DNA of 64,000 bases from Apiospora phragmitis (taxonomy: Eukaryota > Ascomycota > Sordariomycetes > Amphisphaeriales > Apiosporaceae), in the NCBI GenBank assembly GCA_038363925.1, contig JAQQWL010000002.1, forward strand, positions 310,001-374,000. Reading direction: 5' to 3'. Both the position numbers and the translations under genes were made by a program. Numbering within the stretch: position 1 is the first letter of the stretch; each line of letters opens with the position of its first letter. Shown one piece after another: positions 11,284 through 22,631 of the stretch. The notes beneath the pieces are model-generated. The model saw only the letters and a list, made by a program, of their open reading frames with translations, had not been told where the DNA came from and made no database searches.

Positions 11284-11925
11284 GAGATTTAGGTGTGAAA
11301 TCACTGTTGCGCCGATCAGCCGTTGTGCCGTCAGGGGCGTTGAATTAAACGTGTGGCAGTGTTTATCGTCCAAGACAACATTGGGGAATGCCAGACTGAT
11401 GTCGGCGCCGCCGGTTGTTCCGTTATCCCCAGAATCTAGAAAAAGCTGCATTAGGGAAGTATCGCCAAATATAGCTGCTTCAGCTAAGGTCTGAGAAAAA
11501 AAAAAGAGTTTCGAGTGGCTCAAGGCCATCGGTAGAGCGTAGCCATTGGTAGTCAGATAGGGTACGATAAGTTTGGATACCCGGTCGAGATTCTCCTTAG
11601 ATCCCTTGGACAAACGCCACGCATAGATCGAAAGATTCCGGCAAGCATCCAATAATAAGGGATATGGTACTTGGCGAACTTCAGGGTTGTCATAATGACC
11701 AAGATAAGCGAGTGAGCTTTTAAAAACGAACCATTCACAAATATCAGGCGTCATTTGGAACTCAGCTTGCGTCACATCTCGTGACTTGAGGTATTGACTG
11801 ACGGAGAAGTGTGCAAACGTGACTTTCCTCTTCTTTGGCAGAATGGCATCCGACTGACCTGAGTCCACCACTATGACTAGGCCGGAAAGGATGTCCAGTA
11901 TCTCCAAAGCGTCCCCGAACCTGTA
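11284..11925 (-). pseudogene. NLR middle part: post-NACHT helices and first ankyrin repeats
   Basis: Open on the minus strand from the transposon edge. It reads RFGDALEILDILSGLV, then KRKVTFAHFSVSQYL (the motif at the end of fungal NACHT modules), ICEWF..SSLAYL, and ankyrin-like units (AEAAIFGDTSLMQLFLDSG; TPLTAQRLIGATVI) until the AT-rich repeat at 11283. Its first codons continue the reading frame that stops at the other side of the transposon (13838), so the two parts were one exon. Confidence 0.8.
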
Positions 11926-13837
11926 AGCTAAAGCACCCCCTCACGGGCCACTTTACTGAGCTACCGTTACCCCTGTAATCAAAGCCATTTCTACGGCTAG
12001 AATTAATGTAAATACACTATTTTTCGTTATTTTTAATAATAATATAGTCCTCCGCCTCCGTGCTATCATCTTTTATAACTTTTATAGCGTTACGAGGCCC
12101 TCCTAGCACTTCGACGTCGCTAGTTTCGTTTTCGTATACGACCCTACCTTTTAGCCTCCGCTTAGCCCGGCGTATATTAATTATACGAATAAATTATTAT
12201 CCCGATATAATTTTTACTTTTTAATATATTTTCGTAGTTTTTTATTAAGTTTAGTTTAAAAATAATCGACTTAAGCTTTGAGATACGTAATTCTATTAAC
12301 GTTTTAATTTAAAGCTTTATTAGCCTTTTTAATAAAGAACCGTTAAAAAGGTATTTTAAAAATAAGGTTTATAATAGCTAATTTCTAATTATTATTTCGT
12401 AATTCTTAACTATTAAAAGGTGTTTTAATAAATATTAGAATTAATTCGGCGAAGAAATTAGATATTAATTCTTTTTTAATTATTTTTAATAGTTTTAAAC
12501 GTGCCCGGGTAACCTTTATATCTTTTAGGATAACGTATTTTAATAATAATAGCTTCGAGTAATCCCGTAAATAAATTTTAACCGTTTTTTAAACGTTTTT
12601 AATTATAAAAAAAATTAATATATTAATTTTAACTTAGCGGTATATTTTTAATATATCTATTTTTATAGGTTTTAATTTAAAAACCGTATTGGGTACTTTT
12701 TTAAAATAATCCTTAACTTTCTTTTTAATAAATTAAAAACTCTTATATTTAAAACCTATATTATATAATTATAATATAACTTATAAAAAACTAGCTATAT
12801 TTTATTTAAAAGATAAAACTATAAAAAGTTATTATTTATATATAATTTATAATTATTATAAACTGGGATAATTTATTTATTATTATAACGAGATTATATA
12901 TAAAGGATAAAGATGTTTTAAATTTAATCCAAGGCTGTAATATTATTAGTCTACTTTCTAGGCGACGCTCTAAACCGCTAGTTATCCTAAAGATAGCCGT
13001 CTTAGTCTAGAAACTATTAGCTTTAGACGTCGGCCCCCTTAAAAATAATTAGCGACGAGAGGGGTACCCTATTATAATTTATATACTCTAGGGTAATAAT
13101 CTATTCCTTTTTTTTAACGTCTTTTTTTAAAGGCTAGATAATTAATAGCTTTAATAATTACCTAGTGATTACCGCTAACGCCTTAGCCGATACTTATTTT
13201 ATCGGTATTATAAAAGCGTTTAAAAAGGATATTAACTAGTTTCGAGGTATTAAATCTATCGAAAAAAACATTAATATTTATTATTATAGCCCTATTAACC
13301 TAGTTATAATTAATTATTTTCGACCTTACGGTTTTAACGGACTCGTTTTTAATTAAAAAACGAGTATATTATCGTTATTTTAAAATATAAGAGGCCCCGG
13401 AGGCGTTTAATATCCGCTAAACTATAAACTTAAACTTAATTAATATTAACACGAAGCTTAACCTAGCTTAACTAACGGCCTAATATATTAATTCGCCTTT
13501 TAAAAATAATAATAAAACCTATTAATTTTTATTAAACTTACTTTTAATAAGTATACTAGCGAGACGGCATTAAATATATAATTAAGGGGTTAATTATTTA
13601 CGGGCGGATTCGCGAGTAACTACTCCGAACTTTACGTTACGCACGGCAGCCTATATACACTTTTAAATATTAAACAAAGATATTATTATAAAAAATAGAA
13701 ATAAGCGAAAAGAATAAGGGTAATAATAACTTTAAAAAATAAAAAGTTTTCTAATTAGGATGTACAGTGAAAAGACGCGTTCGTGAGGTAAAACGCGGTG
13801 GCCCGTAACGGGGTGGCCCGTAAGGGGTGCTTTAGCT
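11926..13837. mobile_element. Fot1/pogo-like DNA transposon, RIP-degraded
   Basis: The 1912-bp element starts AGCTAAAGCACCCC at 11926 and ends with its inverted copy at 13837; the terminal inverted repeats match for about 25 bp (AGCTAAAGCACCCC-TYACGGGCCAC). It is flanked by a TA on each side (11924-11925 and 13838-13839), the target duplication of Tc1/mariner-type elements, and its length is close to that of the Fot1 subgroup. The right end has a subterminal duplication of GTGGCCCGTAA. The interior is AT-rich with many stops, so no transposase survives; it has the composition expected after RIP. Removing the element plus one TA restores the host reading frame across the site. Confidence 0.85.
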
Positions 13838-15060
13838 TAGTCCGGGTCGAATACTATGTCGGATTCGGTACTTGGTGAGTTGTCGTTCTCTTCAGTGTCC
13901 GTCTGTATACGAAAGGCTGCAATCTCGACAAGTTGTTCCAGACTTAGGGGACGTGAAGAATAACAAAGCCACTTCAATACAGCTGAAGCTTCTTGGATAT
14001 AGTTCTCCTCGATGGAACCGAGCATTCTTTCATAGGTTTGGCTCAGGTCCTTAGGCAGCCGCTCCAATGCACGACGAATGTCCGGCTTCCGGGAGAACCT
14101 GGCCAGACTTTGAATCTGGAGATCAGCCCTGCGAAAGACGCCATCCCTGTGATGACCTCATTCTGAATGTCTCCATCCCATTTATTGAAAGGTGCCTTGG
14201 GAATGAGGCCAGATAAGTGTTTTTGAATGTCTCGATTGACACTCTTAGTATCGAAGGGAATGAAGGTCTTCGAAACCTTCAGGTTGGTCATTCCATCCAT
14301 AATGTCATGCTCCGGACGACTGGTGACGAAAACTCGGAGGTGATGTTTGGAATCTTGTACAAGGTCGGAAAGAAAGTCCATAACCTCAACACGATCATCC
14401 AAGGTATCACACTTGTCAAGGGTGTCGATGACGATGAAATTATCTTCATTCTTTCCCAAAACGTCCCTTAGAACTTTATCAAGGTCTTCGGCTGTCGCTG
14501 TCGTAGAAGGGTAGTATTTCTGGCGCAGACGGCAAAAGCTGGGTGGAATGTAAGAGAAAGAACCTCGAGCCCTCATCATCGCAAGTCTCGAAACGATCTG
14601 GATAAGAATTGAGGTCTTCAGGTCCCGCAAATTCTGGAATGACTTATCCTGGAAAGACAAATAGAAGTAAGCCAAAGCTCCTTTCCTGGCTTCGCTCAAG
14701 TGATTCTCCAACTTATCGATGATCGTAGAAGACAGCACCGTCTTTCCAGAACCAGCTTTGTCATCAGTTGTCAGACATAATGGTATGTCCTCATGATAAT
14801 TTGGAACTTGGGTGAGGACGAACCTTTCGCGTATAACCACATGAAACTTTTGGAAGAGTTTATCCATTCCTTAAACTCTCCTTCAATGAACCAATCACCT
14901 GTCATAACCACTCTTTTGTGTTTTCGAGCCTCTTCGTGATGTTCTCTTGGGTCCTTGTACGGTAACCAACCAAGCTACTTGTCTTTTTCGGGTTCGCTGA
15001 CAAAGGCTAGAATCATTTTGAAGTTCGTTAGCAAGTGTTGAGGATATTCGCTCTTCAGTC
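13838..15060 (-). pseudogene. NLR NACHT module
   Basis: On the minus strand: a linker ending GEFKEWINSSKSFMWLY (near 14840), the P-loop AGSGKTVLSSTII (about 14755), YFYLSFQD, a Walker B-type stretch FIVIDTLDKCD (about 14430; DALDEC is usual in this family), VFVTSRPEHDI and LPKDLSQTYERML. Together these define a STAND NACHT ATPase, the oligomerisation switch of fungal NLR immune-type receptors. About 65 bp of unrelated sequence sits between the linker and the P-loop glycines and breaks the frame, and a one-base loss near 14120 shifts the frame again. The 3' end is the transposon insertion at 13838. The first base of the Walker B Asp-Glu pair differs from consensus (DKC for DEC). Confidence 0.8.
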
Positions 15061-16199
15061 ACGTGCATCGATTTTCAACAGGAAGGACTCAAAGCACTTA
15101 TACCCGTCGGATGGAGGTACTAGGGTTGAAAGTATCTCGCATTTCTTCTGGACTTCTGGAGATGAAAGGTACGCGAGTGTAGCTGCCTAAATGGCTGGGA
15201 TCTTTGCATGGTCGTCTAGCCTGACGTCTTCGAGCCCCTGATCAGCATTGGATCTGAAGTATCGGCTCTCGAGCCCCAAATCGGAAAGAGACCTCAAAAA
15301 GCGTTCGTGTGTTCTCTGTGTATCTGTCGAGATGACCTTCAGTGTCTTGATAATACCGATCATGTCGTCGCCGAAGCCTTGGGGGCTCTGGAGTCCGGTT
15401 CCGATGCTCACAATGGAATCGATCCTCTGCGGGCCAGAGAGACCGGGCTTCTTCGAGAACGGCTTCGACGGGGTTGTTGAGTCCGGTTGCGCCGTCTACG
15501 TAGTGATGGTCACCGATAGACATCAGATCGAAATATGTTGCCGCAGCTGATGTTGCGCGTGCGGCTTCCCATATAGTACACTGCGATATTGATGGCAATT
15601 CGTTGCCGTCTCCTGCAGTGTACGAACGAAGCCGCACAGGCATATTCAATTTCACCTGGAAAGCGCAAACGAATCTGGACGTCCGTCAGACAAGATGTCG
15701 GGTGGCCATGAGAAAGACTAGTAGAAGAAAGGCCTTAGAGCGCCACTTACACCTTGCAACTAGTAGCACTGCTGGAAAGCGTTGCATCTTCATTACCCTC
15801 GAACTCGGCCGCGGCAGCTTTGAACTCCTCAACTAGGCGATCTCCCTGGTATCGACCTTTGCCCTTCAACATGTCTTTCCCTCGGCCCAGCACGTCGATG
15901 GCGTGTCTTTTGGCTTGGAAATCTCCCGCTGAGATTTGCTGATATTTGTCGATGCAGTCGTGATGTCCATTTGGAGCCTTCCGAGCGTGATGGCAATCAG
16001 GCTGGGCCGAGCAGAGGGTCGCGTCAGTTTGTTTCGTGATACTTGTCAGATGCGGTGATCATTTCACCTACCCGCCGGTACTCGTCCCTCCGATCAAGTC
16101 GAAATACTCGTAGGGCTTGGGGGGATTCTCCTTGCTGATCGTCTTCATCAGAAACTTCAGGATATGCAGGGGAGGAAAGCCCCCGGATGCCTCCTCCAT
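15061..16199 (-). pseudogene. NLR patatin-like phospholipase effector domain
   Basis: N-terminal domain of the NLR. From 16199 leftwards it shows DGGGIRGLS (oxyanion loop), YEYFDLIGGTSTGG (nucleophile GxSxG), an intron from 16072 to 16002 (GTAGGT..CCAG), GLIAITLGRL, ..IDVLGRGKDMLKGKGRYQGD, a second intron (GTAAGT near 15752 to CCAG near 15676), KLNMPVRLRSY, CTIWEAARATSAA, VDGATGLNNPV (catalytic Asp of the Ser-Asp dyad) and SIGTGLQSP. Lesions: +1 C at 16169-16172, -1 near 15962, a frame change near 15421 and TAG at 15187-15189 (Gln expected). The family hydrolyses acyl lipids; in NLRs it is thought to act once the NACHT oligomerises. As written, no functional protein can be made. Confidence 0.8.
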
Positions 16200-16200
16200 C

Positions 16201-16717
16201 TAATCACTCACACCATGCTGAGCAATGCAGCCTTGAAATGTTGTTTATTTCTCGGGCAGGATGTATATCAATAGATGAGACATGGAACAGCCACCGAAAG
16301 AGAGAAGCCTCAAAGGCTTTTCCTCCACGGAACTCATACTTGCGGACATTGAATCACAACGGGGCAGTTGAGCGAAAGAGGAAATGCTTGCTGGCACCGG
16401 TTAGGATGCTCAAGGGTTTTATTATATTACTGCAGTAAGCGAGGGGTAATAATTCCATCCAATAGTAGTACGGTGAGAGGCCTCCCGCGCCACAACATTT
16501 CCCATCGATCTTATTGGGCTATGAGTGGTGACCGCGTCATCTCCACACACGAGGGGTACAGCGACGGCCACAGGACGGCGACATTACCCGAACGAGCTGC
16601 GTCGAGGCAAAGCTGCAGTAACAGCGGCTGAAGTTTTGGCAAAATCGACTCTCAACTCAAGTCACCGAGAGCAAAACCCCATCTACATTCTTGCCTAGTT
16701 ACTGAGAGGCAACGCCC
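16201..16717. other. upstream of the NLR, no gene
   Basis: The first NLR codons before the patatin glycine loop (..AALLSM) can be read at about 16205-16225 on the minus strand, separated from it by GTGTGAGTGATTAG, which looks like an intron reduced to donor plus acceptor. The rest shows nothing recognisable. Confidence 0.4.
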
Positions 16718-17364
16718 TTATTTAGGCTGCACATCAGCAGTAAAGCTAACACTCTGGCTCTTCTTCCCCTTGTTGGCCTGGTCAAGCTTGACCTGGAATC
16801 CAATTCGCATTAGCATACCATTCACGTCAATTGTGAGGTCTTGTATTTGACCCTCGTCACCTGATAGGGGCATCGGGGCATCTTCTTCCCGGTGGAGGTA
16901 AAACTTACGTTAGCCGCCAGCTTCTTCTGGATGTCCGCCAGCTGCGCGTCCTTGTCGGTGGCGCCGCGGGCCTGCTGGACCTGGACGAGCATCTCGAAGG
17001 TGCGCAGCTTGAGGACCTTGTTCTTGGTCTTGCCGACGTCGAGGGCCTGGGCGTTCGCGCCCGAGGCCGCGGCCACGGCACTATTAAAACCCGTCTCGGC
17101 GTTCTCGGCCGTCTGGCGCGCCGCCACGAGGATCGCGAGGTCCGCCTTGGACACGGCGCCCGGGTTGCTCATGTCCACCGGGAAGGCCTGGTTCGTCTCG
17201 GCCAGCGCGTTGCCGCCGACGCCGCCGGAGATCTGGAAGGTGTTGTACTTGCGGAAGGTGAGGGCGCGCTTGTCCAGGGGCGAAGAGGGGGACGAGGAGG
17301 ATAAGGGGGCGGCGAAGGCGGAGGCCGCGAGGGAGAGGAGGACGGTGAAGCTGGAGAACTGCAT
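16718..17364 (-). CDS. small secreted protein, 176 aa
   Basis: Exon 1 is 17364-16909 and exon 2 is 16792-16718, separated by a 116-bp intron (donor GTAAGT, acceptor TTCCAG), phase 0. The N-terminus MQFSSFTVLLSLAASAFAAP is a signal peptide; LDKR near residue 32 is a possible Kex2-type cleavage site. The mature protein contains LTFRKYNTFQISGGVGGNA, NPGAVSKADLAI and KNKVLKLRTFEMLVQ, and ends with VKLDQANKGKKSQSVSF. I recognise this as a widespread ascomycete family annotated only as small secreted protein. It has no cysteine in the mature part, so it is unlike the disulfide-rich effectors. It is intact; without the splice the frame would run on into unrelated sequence. Confidence 0.8.
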
Positions 17365-18253
17365 TGTGGGCGAAGATAGATCGACAGGCTTAGAAAACTG
17401 GTAGGCGAAGATAATAATACTGAGTACGAACGAATGGAATTACAGCACAGCTGTCTGAAGAATAGAAAGTTCAAGATTAACGAAGAAGAGATAATACCGG
17501 TACTAGCAAAGAACGAACATCAGATGAACGCTGAAGATCTTGAAGATCTTATATGCGGACAGCTCAACTAAAGAATGCGACGCTAGACTTTTGACATTGT
17601 GGTTCTAGGAGGTGGTGGGTCACGATGCGACGTTCCAGCAGGGGGGTGAGACGAGCCTCTTCCCACCTTTCACAAAGCTTGGCGTGTCTACCGGGCGCGC
17701 TTAATACGACATCACCAAGGGCTCAACCAGGCTGAGGCCCTGGCTCTGATGGATCCCGAGAAGAAGCTTGAAGACAAGGTTGTTTTTAAAGGGTGAGCTA
17801 GCTCGATATAGGCATTCTTCCCCTATGTGGGGACAACCACCTCCCCGGTTTGTCCCCGCCGCCCGCCGAGTACCCATCCTTCTTCGAGTTCAATCAATAT
17901 GGTCCGAGTCGCAAGCTGCATCAATCCTAACCCTCTACCTTGTCTTGATGGAATGCAATGCACGTAATGGATCATTAAAACCCGGTGTCTTGTATCCATC
18001 ATCACCACCCGTCTCACAATTGCGTCGCGCCGCGTAGCGTAAGCTCACTCGCATTGGGAGGAACTCGCCCACCAGGGGTCTTGAGGAACCTACCGACTCT
18101 CGGCGTTAGTATTACTCTTTTCGATATAAACGGGATGTCTCAGGAAGGAATAAAGGCAACTCCTCGAATTACCGGTAAATCCATCCCCTCTTGAGACACT
18201 GGGATAACGTGGATTAACGGCCGGGATAGGAAGGAATAATCCCCGAAAGTGGC
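17365..18253. other. intergenic between two minus-strand genes
   Basis: Upstream region of the small secreted protein gene and 3' flank of the AAA ATPase gene. Short open frames only; nothing recognised. Confidence 0.5.
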
Positions 18254-20105
18254 TTACCAGGATAGTCCATGAGGTCTGTCAGTCAGGTCCATCACGCGGG
18301 CCGGTTCGTCCTGCCTAACGTAATGGCTCAATGCCTCATGCGGTGCTCCTGTCGGCAGAGCGTCGCCAAACCGCCACCCGACCCCGGGCGCCCAGATGGC
18401 GGCATTTCTTACGGCCTTATCGGGAGGAGGAGCGGTGCCTCGCTCGGCCATCGTTTTCATTTCGTCGTAGTAGTAATCGTCCGCTGAGAAGCTGCTGCTG
18501 CCCATGTCGTCGCGAAGCGTCTTGATATGCTTCTTGATGACGCGGAAGAACTCGTACTGCTCCGGGTCGTCCTTGTCGTCCTCCCCGCCACCCTCATCAC
18601 CGCCGACGGGACACGCTGTTGCGTTTCCGCCGTCACCGCGCGCCAGGGTCAGGAGCGTGGCCACGAAGGCTTCTTGCATGTAGGCGAAGGAGAAGTCGCC
18701 GGTGATGCGGGCGATGGGGCGGCAGAGGTGCTTGGGGAACTCGACGGCGGGGCTTTCCTTGAGTTTGCCGTGCCAGTACTGGCAGTAGAGGACGCGTTGA
18801 TCCTGCGAGGTATCAGTTTCAAGGATCCGCTGAGAACGCAGGGGAGAAGTAGAGAGGCGTTTGGGTTAAGATATCAAGCCGCTAGCTGCACTCACCAAGG
18901 ATGGCTCTGGGAATGAATATTTCCTGTCGAATCTACTCGGTCGTCGCGACAAGCCGGGGTCAAGACGGTCAACTAGAAGATAAAATTCATTAGGGAGACC
19001 CAACGAGCGAGATGATAGGGGCGTTGCGCAGTCAACTCACGGAAGTTCGTGGTGGCAATCATCAAGATGCCATCATTGTTCTCAAGACCGTCCACCTCGT
19101 TGAGAAAGGACGACCGGGTACGGGACGTCACAATGGTCTCGACGTCTTCGAAGACCAGCAGGCAGGGGGCCATGCGTCGGGCGAACTCGAAGATAGCCCC
19201 CAAACCGGGCATCATCCCCGCGCTCTTGACGTATAAGCACGGAATACGATCCTTGGGGTCGCGCCCAGTGACCAGCGAGTTCATGAAGGCCTTGAGGGAC
19301 ACGGTCTTGCGTTGCCCGCGGGTCCGTGGAATATGAGGCCGCGTTTCCACGGGATGCCGTTGTCCTTGTACACGTTGCGGCTGTCGAAGAAGCGGTCCGC
19401 GATATGCAGCAGCTCCTGCTTAGTGGCAGGGTCCAGGATCACGTTGGACCATGTCGTCTTCTCTACCTGCAGCCACAGGTTCTTGGACGCAGACCATCCG
19501 CGCATCACCTCGTACACCCAGACCAGCTGCTGGTCCGACACCATCCAGCCCCAGATGGCGTGGAGTAACTTGTCCGTTATTCCGGAAGAGATCGAGTTCC
19601 TTGGGCCTTCACCCGGCCTCGGACGCGCCAAGACATATTGCATATTGAAGCCGCCGTACTGCACTGTGTACAATATGAAAGATTCGATGCCCCAGAAGTA
19701 CTCGTACTTGGAGTACGACCGGATCTCAGTCAGGGAAGCCTCGCCATGTCCGCCGTCGTACCGCGGGGGATTGACGAACAAGCGTTCGCTGACCGGGAGA
19801 CTGAGCGGGTCCATGAGGTCAAGGATGGCCTTGGCGCGGCCGGCCGCGGCGAAACGCAGAAGACTGACGTTGCCGGCCGGGACCCCGGTCACGATGAGTT
19901 CGGGGTGCTGGGCCCGCAGCTCCGCGAGGAACTGCACGTGGAAGTCGGGGACCTTGGCGGACGTCAGCTCGCGGTGGCGCCAGCTGAGCTGGGGTGGGCC
20001 GCCGACCCCATTGGCTTCTGCTACCTCTTCATCGCCGGGAGACGTGTTAATGAAGGTGAAGTCATCTAAGGGACTGCCCATCGTGAAGAAATGACTAGGG
20101 TGCAT
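18254..20105 (-). CDS. BCS1-like AAA ATPase, frame broken in Walker A
   Basis: Exons are 20105-19041, 18972-18896 and 18802-18254 (introns of 68 and 93 bp, GTGAGT donors, TAG and CAG acceptors), about 563 aa if one base is restored. After a poorly conserved N-terminal half come KTTWSNVILDPATK, GIPWKRGLIFHGPAGN (Walker A), CLLVFEDVETIV (Walker B), SFLNEVDGL, ATTNFLDRLDPGLSRRPSRFDRKY (sensor and arginine-finger region) and a charged C-terminal tail. This is the fungal BCS1-type AAA group; the mitochondrial Bcs1 N-terminal membrane segment is not evident, so the role is unclear. The frame changes inside Walker A near 19310: GGC AAC then GCAAGACC, where GGC AAG ACC (GKT) is expected, a one-base deletion. 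Start could also be the ATG at 20081. Confidence 0.75.
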
Positions 20106-21222
20106 TTGACAGCCCTCGAGAGGTTTGTGTTTGTGGATGGATAAGTTCAAGGACTTGATGGGACTTGAGAAAGCAGAAAATAATATGTCTCACCTAGTTA
20201 TCCCAGTGTCCCAGGGCGGGTGGACTCACCGTTTATTCGAGGGGGTTGGCTGCGTTACGTTACCCTGATTCTGGCCGGCGGTTATGTTGCACCAGAAAAG
20301 TCTAGTGTGCCCCAGGATCGGCGATCAATGAACCTGCTGGCACTCTCAGCGTGATACGAGGTCCTGCCGTGTCAGGGGATGGCGTAGCTAGTAGTATCGT
20401 ATTACAGTTATACAGTAAAATTGTGAGCTAATGGAACGGTGCACATTTAACATCTCTCGCTGCAGGTCAGCTTGCCGGTTGCCCATGGTGTCTTGGCCAA
20501 ATCGAACGTTTACGTCGACTCTGGTCGGCAATCATCAACTTGTCAAGATTTATTTATGAGTTCATATATCCATCCCTATGATCATCAGTCCTTTGTTTCG
20601 CCGAGCTGACCTGGTATTTTCTGAGCTGGGCGTCGACCAACTTGCTCTCCTTAACTCGTCTGGGAAAACAGACCCCATCCTCGAGTTCGTGGTGATGAAT
20701 CTCGGCGTGGAGCATGTCTAGAGATCTGTGTGGGCCCTCATCTAGGCAAGGAATCGATACTGATGATCCTGGTATTTCCCTGGCTGTGGGACGTCATGGC
20801 AATGTTCAAAATTCGAAAGAACGCCCTCGAGATCGGCAATTCCGAGGTGAATGAGAAGATCGCGGTCTTCCAGGGACCAGCCCTTTGCTTGAGCCAGACT
20901 CATAGGCTCGCCCTCATGCCACGACCAAAGCCGTCCGAAGACGTTGAAGTTTAAAGGAAAAGAACAAGAATAACATTTCTTAATATAAGAAGAGCTAATG
21001 AGACCACAAAATCGAGTACGGCGAAGGGGAGATGGGCTTAAGTGGCGTTATTGATTCGTATCTATTTGCGAAATCCAATTGAATATGGATTCGAACAGGC
21101 ATTCGGCCACATATCCATGGCAATTGTATTCGTCCAGACTCGAAACATCTTAAGTACTGAAGCCAGTGAATCCGTCGCACCCGAAGCTCATAGGACTACC
21201 AGTAAGTGCTTAGTTGCCTACT
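20106..21222. other. intergenic, nothing recognised
   Basis: About 1.1 kb with only short open frames. A GGATTCGAAC string near 21082 resembles a tRNA T-arm on the minus strand, but no cloverleaf can be built around it. Confidence 0.5.
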
Positions 21223-22631
21223 TTAGGTAAGCAGCGAAGGCAAGATCCTCTCCACGGTGAAAGCCCACAGCAAGGATGAGTAATCCGTAGCCCAGGCGTT
21301 GCCAGTGTACCACGTGCTGCGCTTGCCCTGGCAAGCGTAGAGCTGCTTGTAAAAGCCCTGGCTCAGCTCTGCGGGCGAGACGTGCAGACCCAAGTTGTCG
21401 TGCTCCTCCCAGCGGACGAACTCGGTGGCAGCGCCGTCAGTCTGGAGCGAACGATCGAGTCGCGTGACGGCGTCCGTGACGAGGCGCTGCGCCACGTTGG
21501 ACGAGCCCTCGCCGATGACCTGGGCGATCTGGTACCCCGGCACGCCGACGGTCTCGATGCGCCAGACCAGGGGAACACGGGCAGCGTGTCGGGCGAGGTC
21601 AAGTTGGTGTTGAGGAAGCTGGTCTGGTCCGTGAGGCCCGTCTTGGCCAGGACGCCGATGAAGTAGGGCACGTTGGCCCACTGGCCGAACAGGGTCTTCT
21701 CGGTGGCGTCCAGGTCGAACTTGCCGACGTTGCCGAGCGTGGGCGGGACCGTGACGAGCAGCTTCTTGGCCTGGACCAGTTTGGTGCCCGTGGCGGTCTT
21801 GACGACGGCCGTGACGCCGTCGTCGCCGCGCGCGAGCTTGATCACTTTGCTGTTGTACAGCACGGAATCGGCGCCGAGGAAGGCGGCGGCCTTGTCGTAG
21901 ACGACCTGGTTGCCCTGCTGGGCGACAACAAAACCGGCCTGGAGGCCGAGCACGTGCGACAGGCCGAAGCTCTGGAGAACGTAGAGGGTGGTGGCTTCCA
22001 TCATGTTGCCGACGCCTTGGGCAAAGGTCCAGATCAGCGGGACGGCGTCGAGCAGGTCGTACTTGGCGGCGAAAGCGGCGAAGGGCAGCAGCAGGTCGGC
22101 CGGGACGGGGTCGGGCAGGTCGTAGGCGCCCTGGGCCAGGTAGGGGAAGTTCTGGGCCAGGACGGCGGCGTACTTGGCCAGAAGGGGCTGCATGCTCGCC
22201 AAGTCCGGGGCCGAGGCGTTGGGGACGATGTACCCATTACTAAAGTCGGCTATCTTCTGGGGAAAAGGCGAGCCGGTGACGGGGGTGAGTGGTACGCCGA
22301 ACTTGCCGAAGAAGTCCTTGGTCTGTTGGTTGTGGAAGTAGGCCTGCACACCGTAGTCGACCGGGTAGCCCGAGGCCGGGTCGTAGTAGGTGTCGACGTG
22401 GCCGCCGAGCTGGGGGTCGCGCTCGACGACGGCGACGGTCTTGCCGGCGTCGCGGAGCTTGACGGCCGCGAAGGTGCCCGTGGCGCCGCCGCCCACCACC
22501 AGGACGTCGCGCTGCAGGATGTCGGACGCGGCGAACTTGTGCTTAGACCAGCAGCCGGCCGCCGCAGGGTAGGCGTAGGCCAGGGAGGTGCTGAGCACCA
22601 GCGCTGTCGTCGTCGTCGTGAGAGAGCGCAT
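21223..22631 (-). CDS. secreted FAD-dependent (amine-oxidase-like) oxidoreductase
   Basis: Starts at ATG 22631 with a signal peptide (about residues 1-20, ending SLAYAYP). Residues 40-75 form a Rossmann FAD site: DVLVVGGGATGTFAAVKL followed by VVERDPQLGGHVDTY, the glycine pattern of flavin amine-oxidase-type enzymes. The middle part is Ala/Leu-rich; the C-terminus contains VPGYQIAQVIG, the expected second FAD-contact region, and STWYTGNAW. Total length is 469 aa if one base is restored: at 21570-21573 the G run (C run on the coding strand) has four bases where five are needed to join DTLPVFP to LVWRIETVGV. No intron. The substrate is unknown. It lies 1.1 kb from a methyltransferase on the same strand, but that is not enough to call a biosynthetic cluster. 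Confidence 0.8.

Noticed and set aside
21042..21110. tRNA-like T-arm string (GTTCGAATCC on the minus strand)
   Set aside because: No acceptor stem, D arm or anticodon arm can be formed around it.
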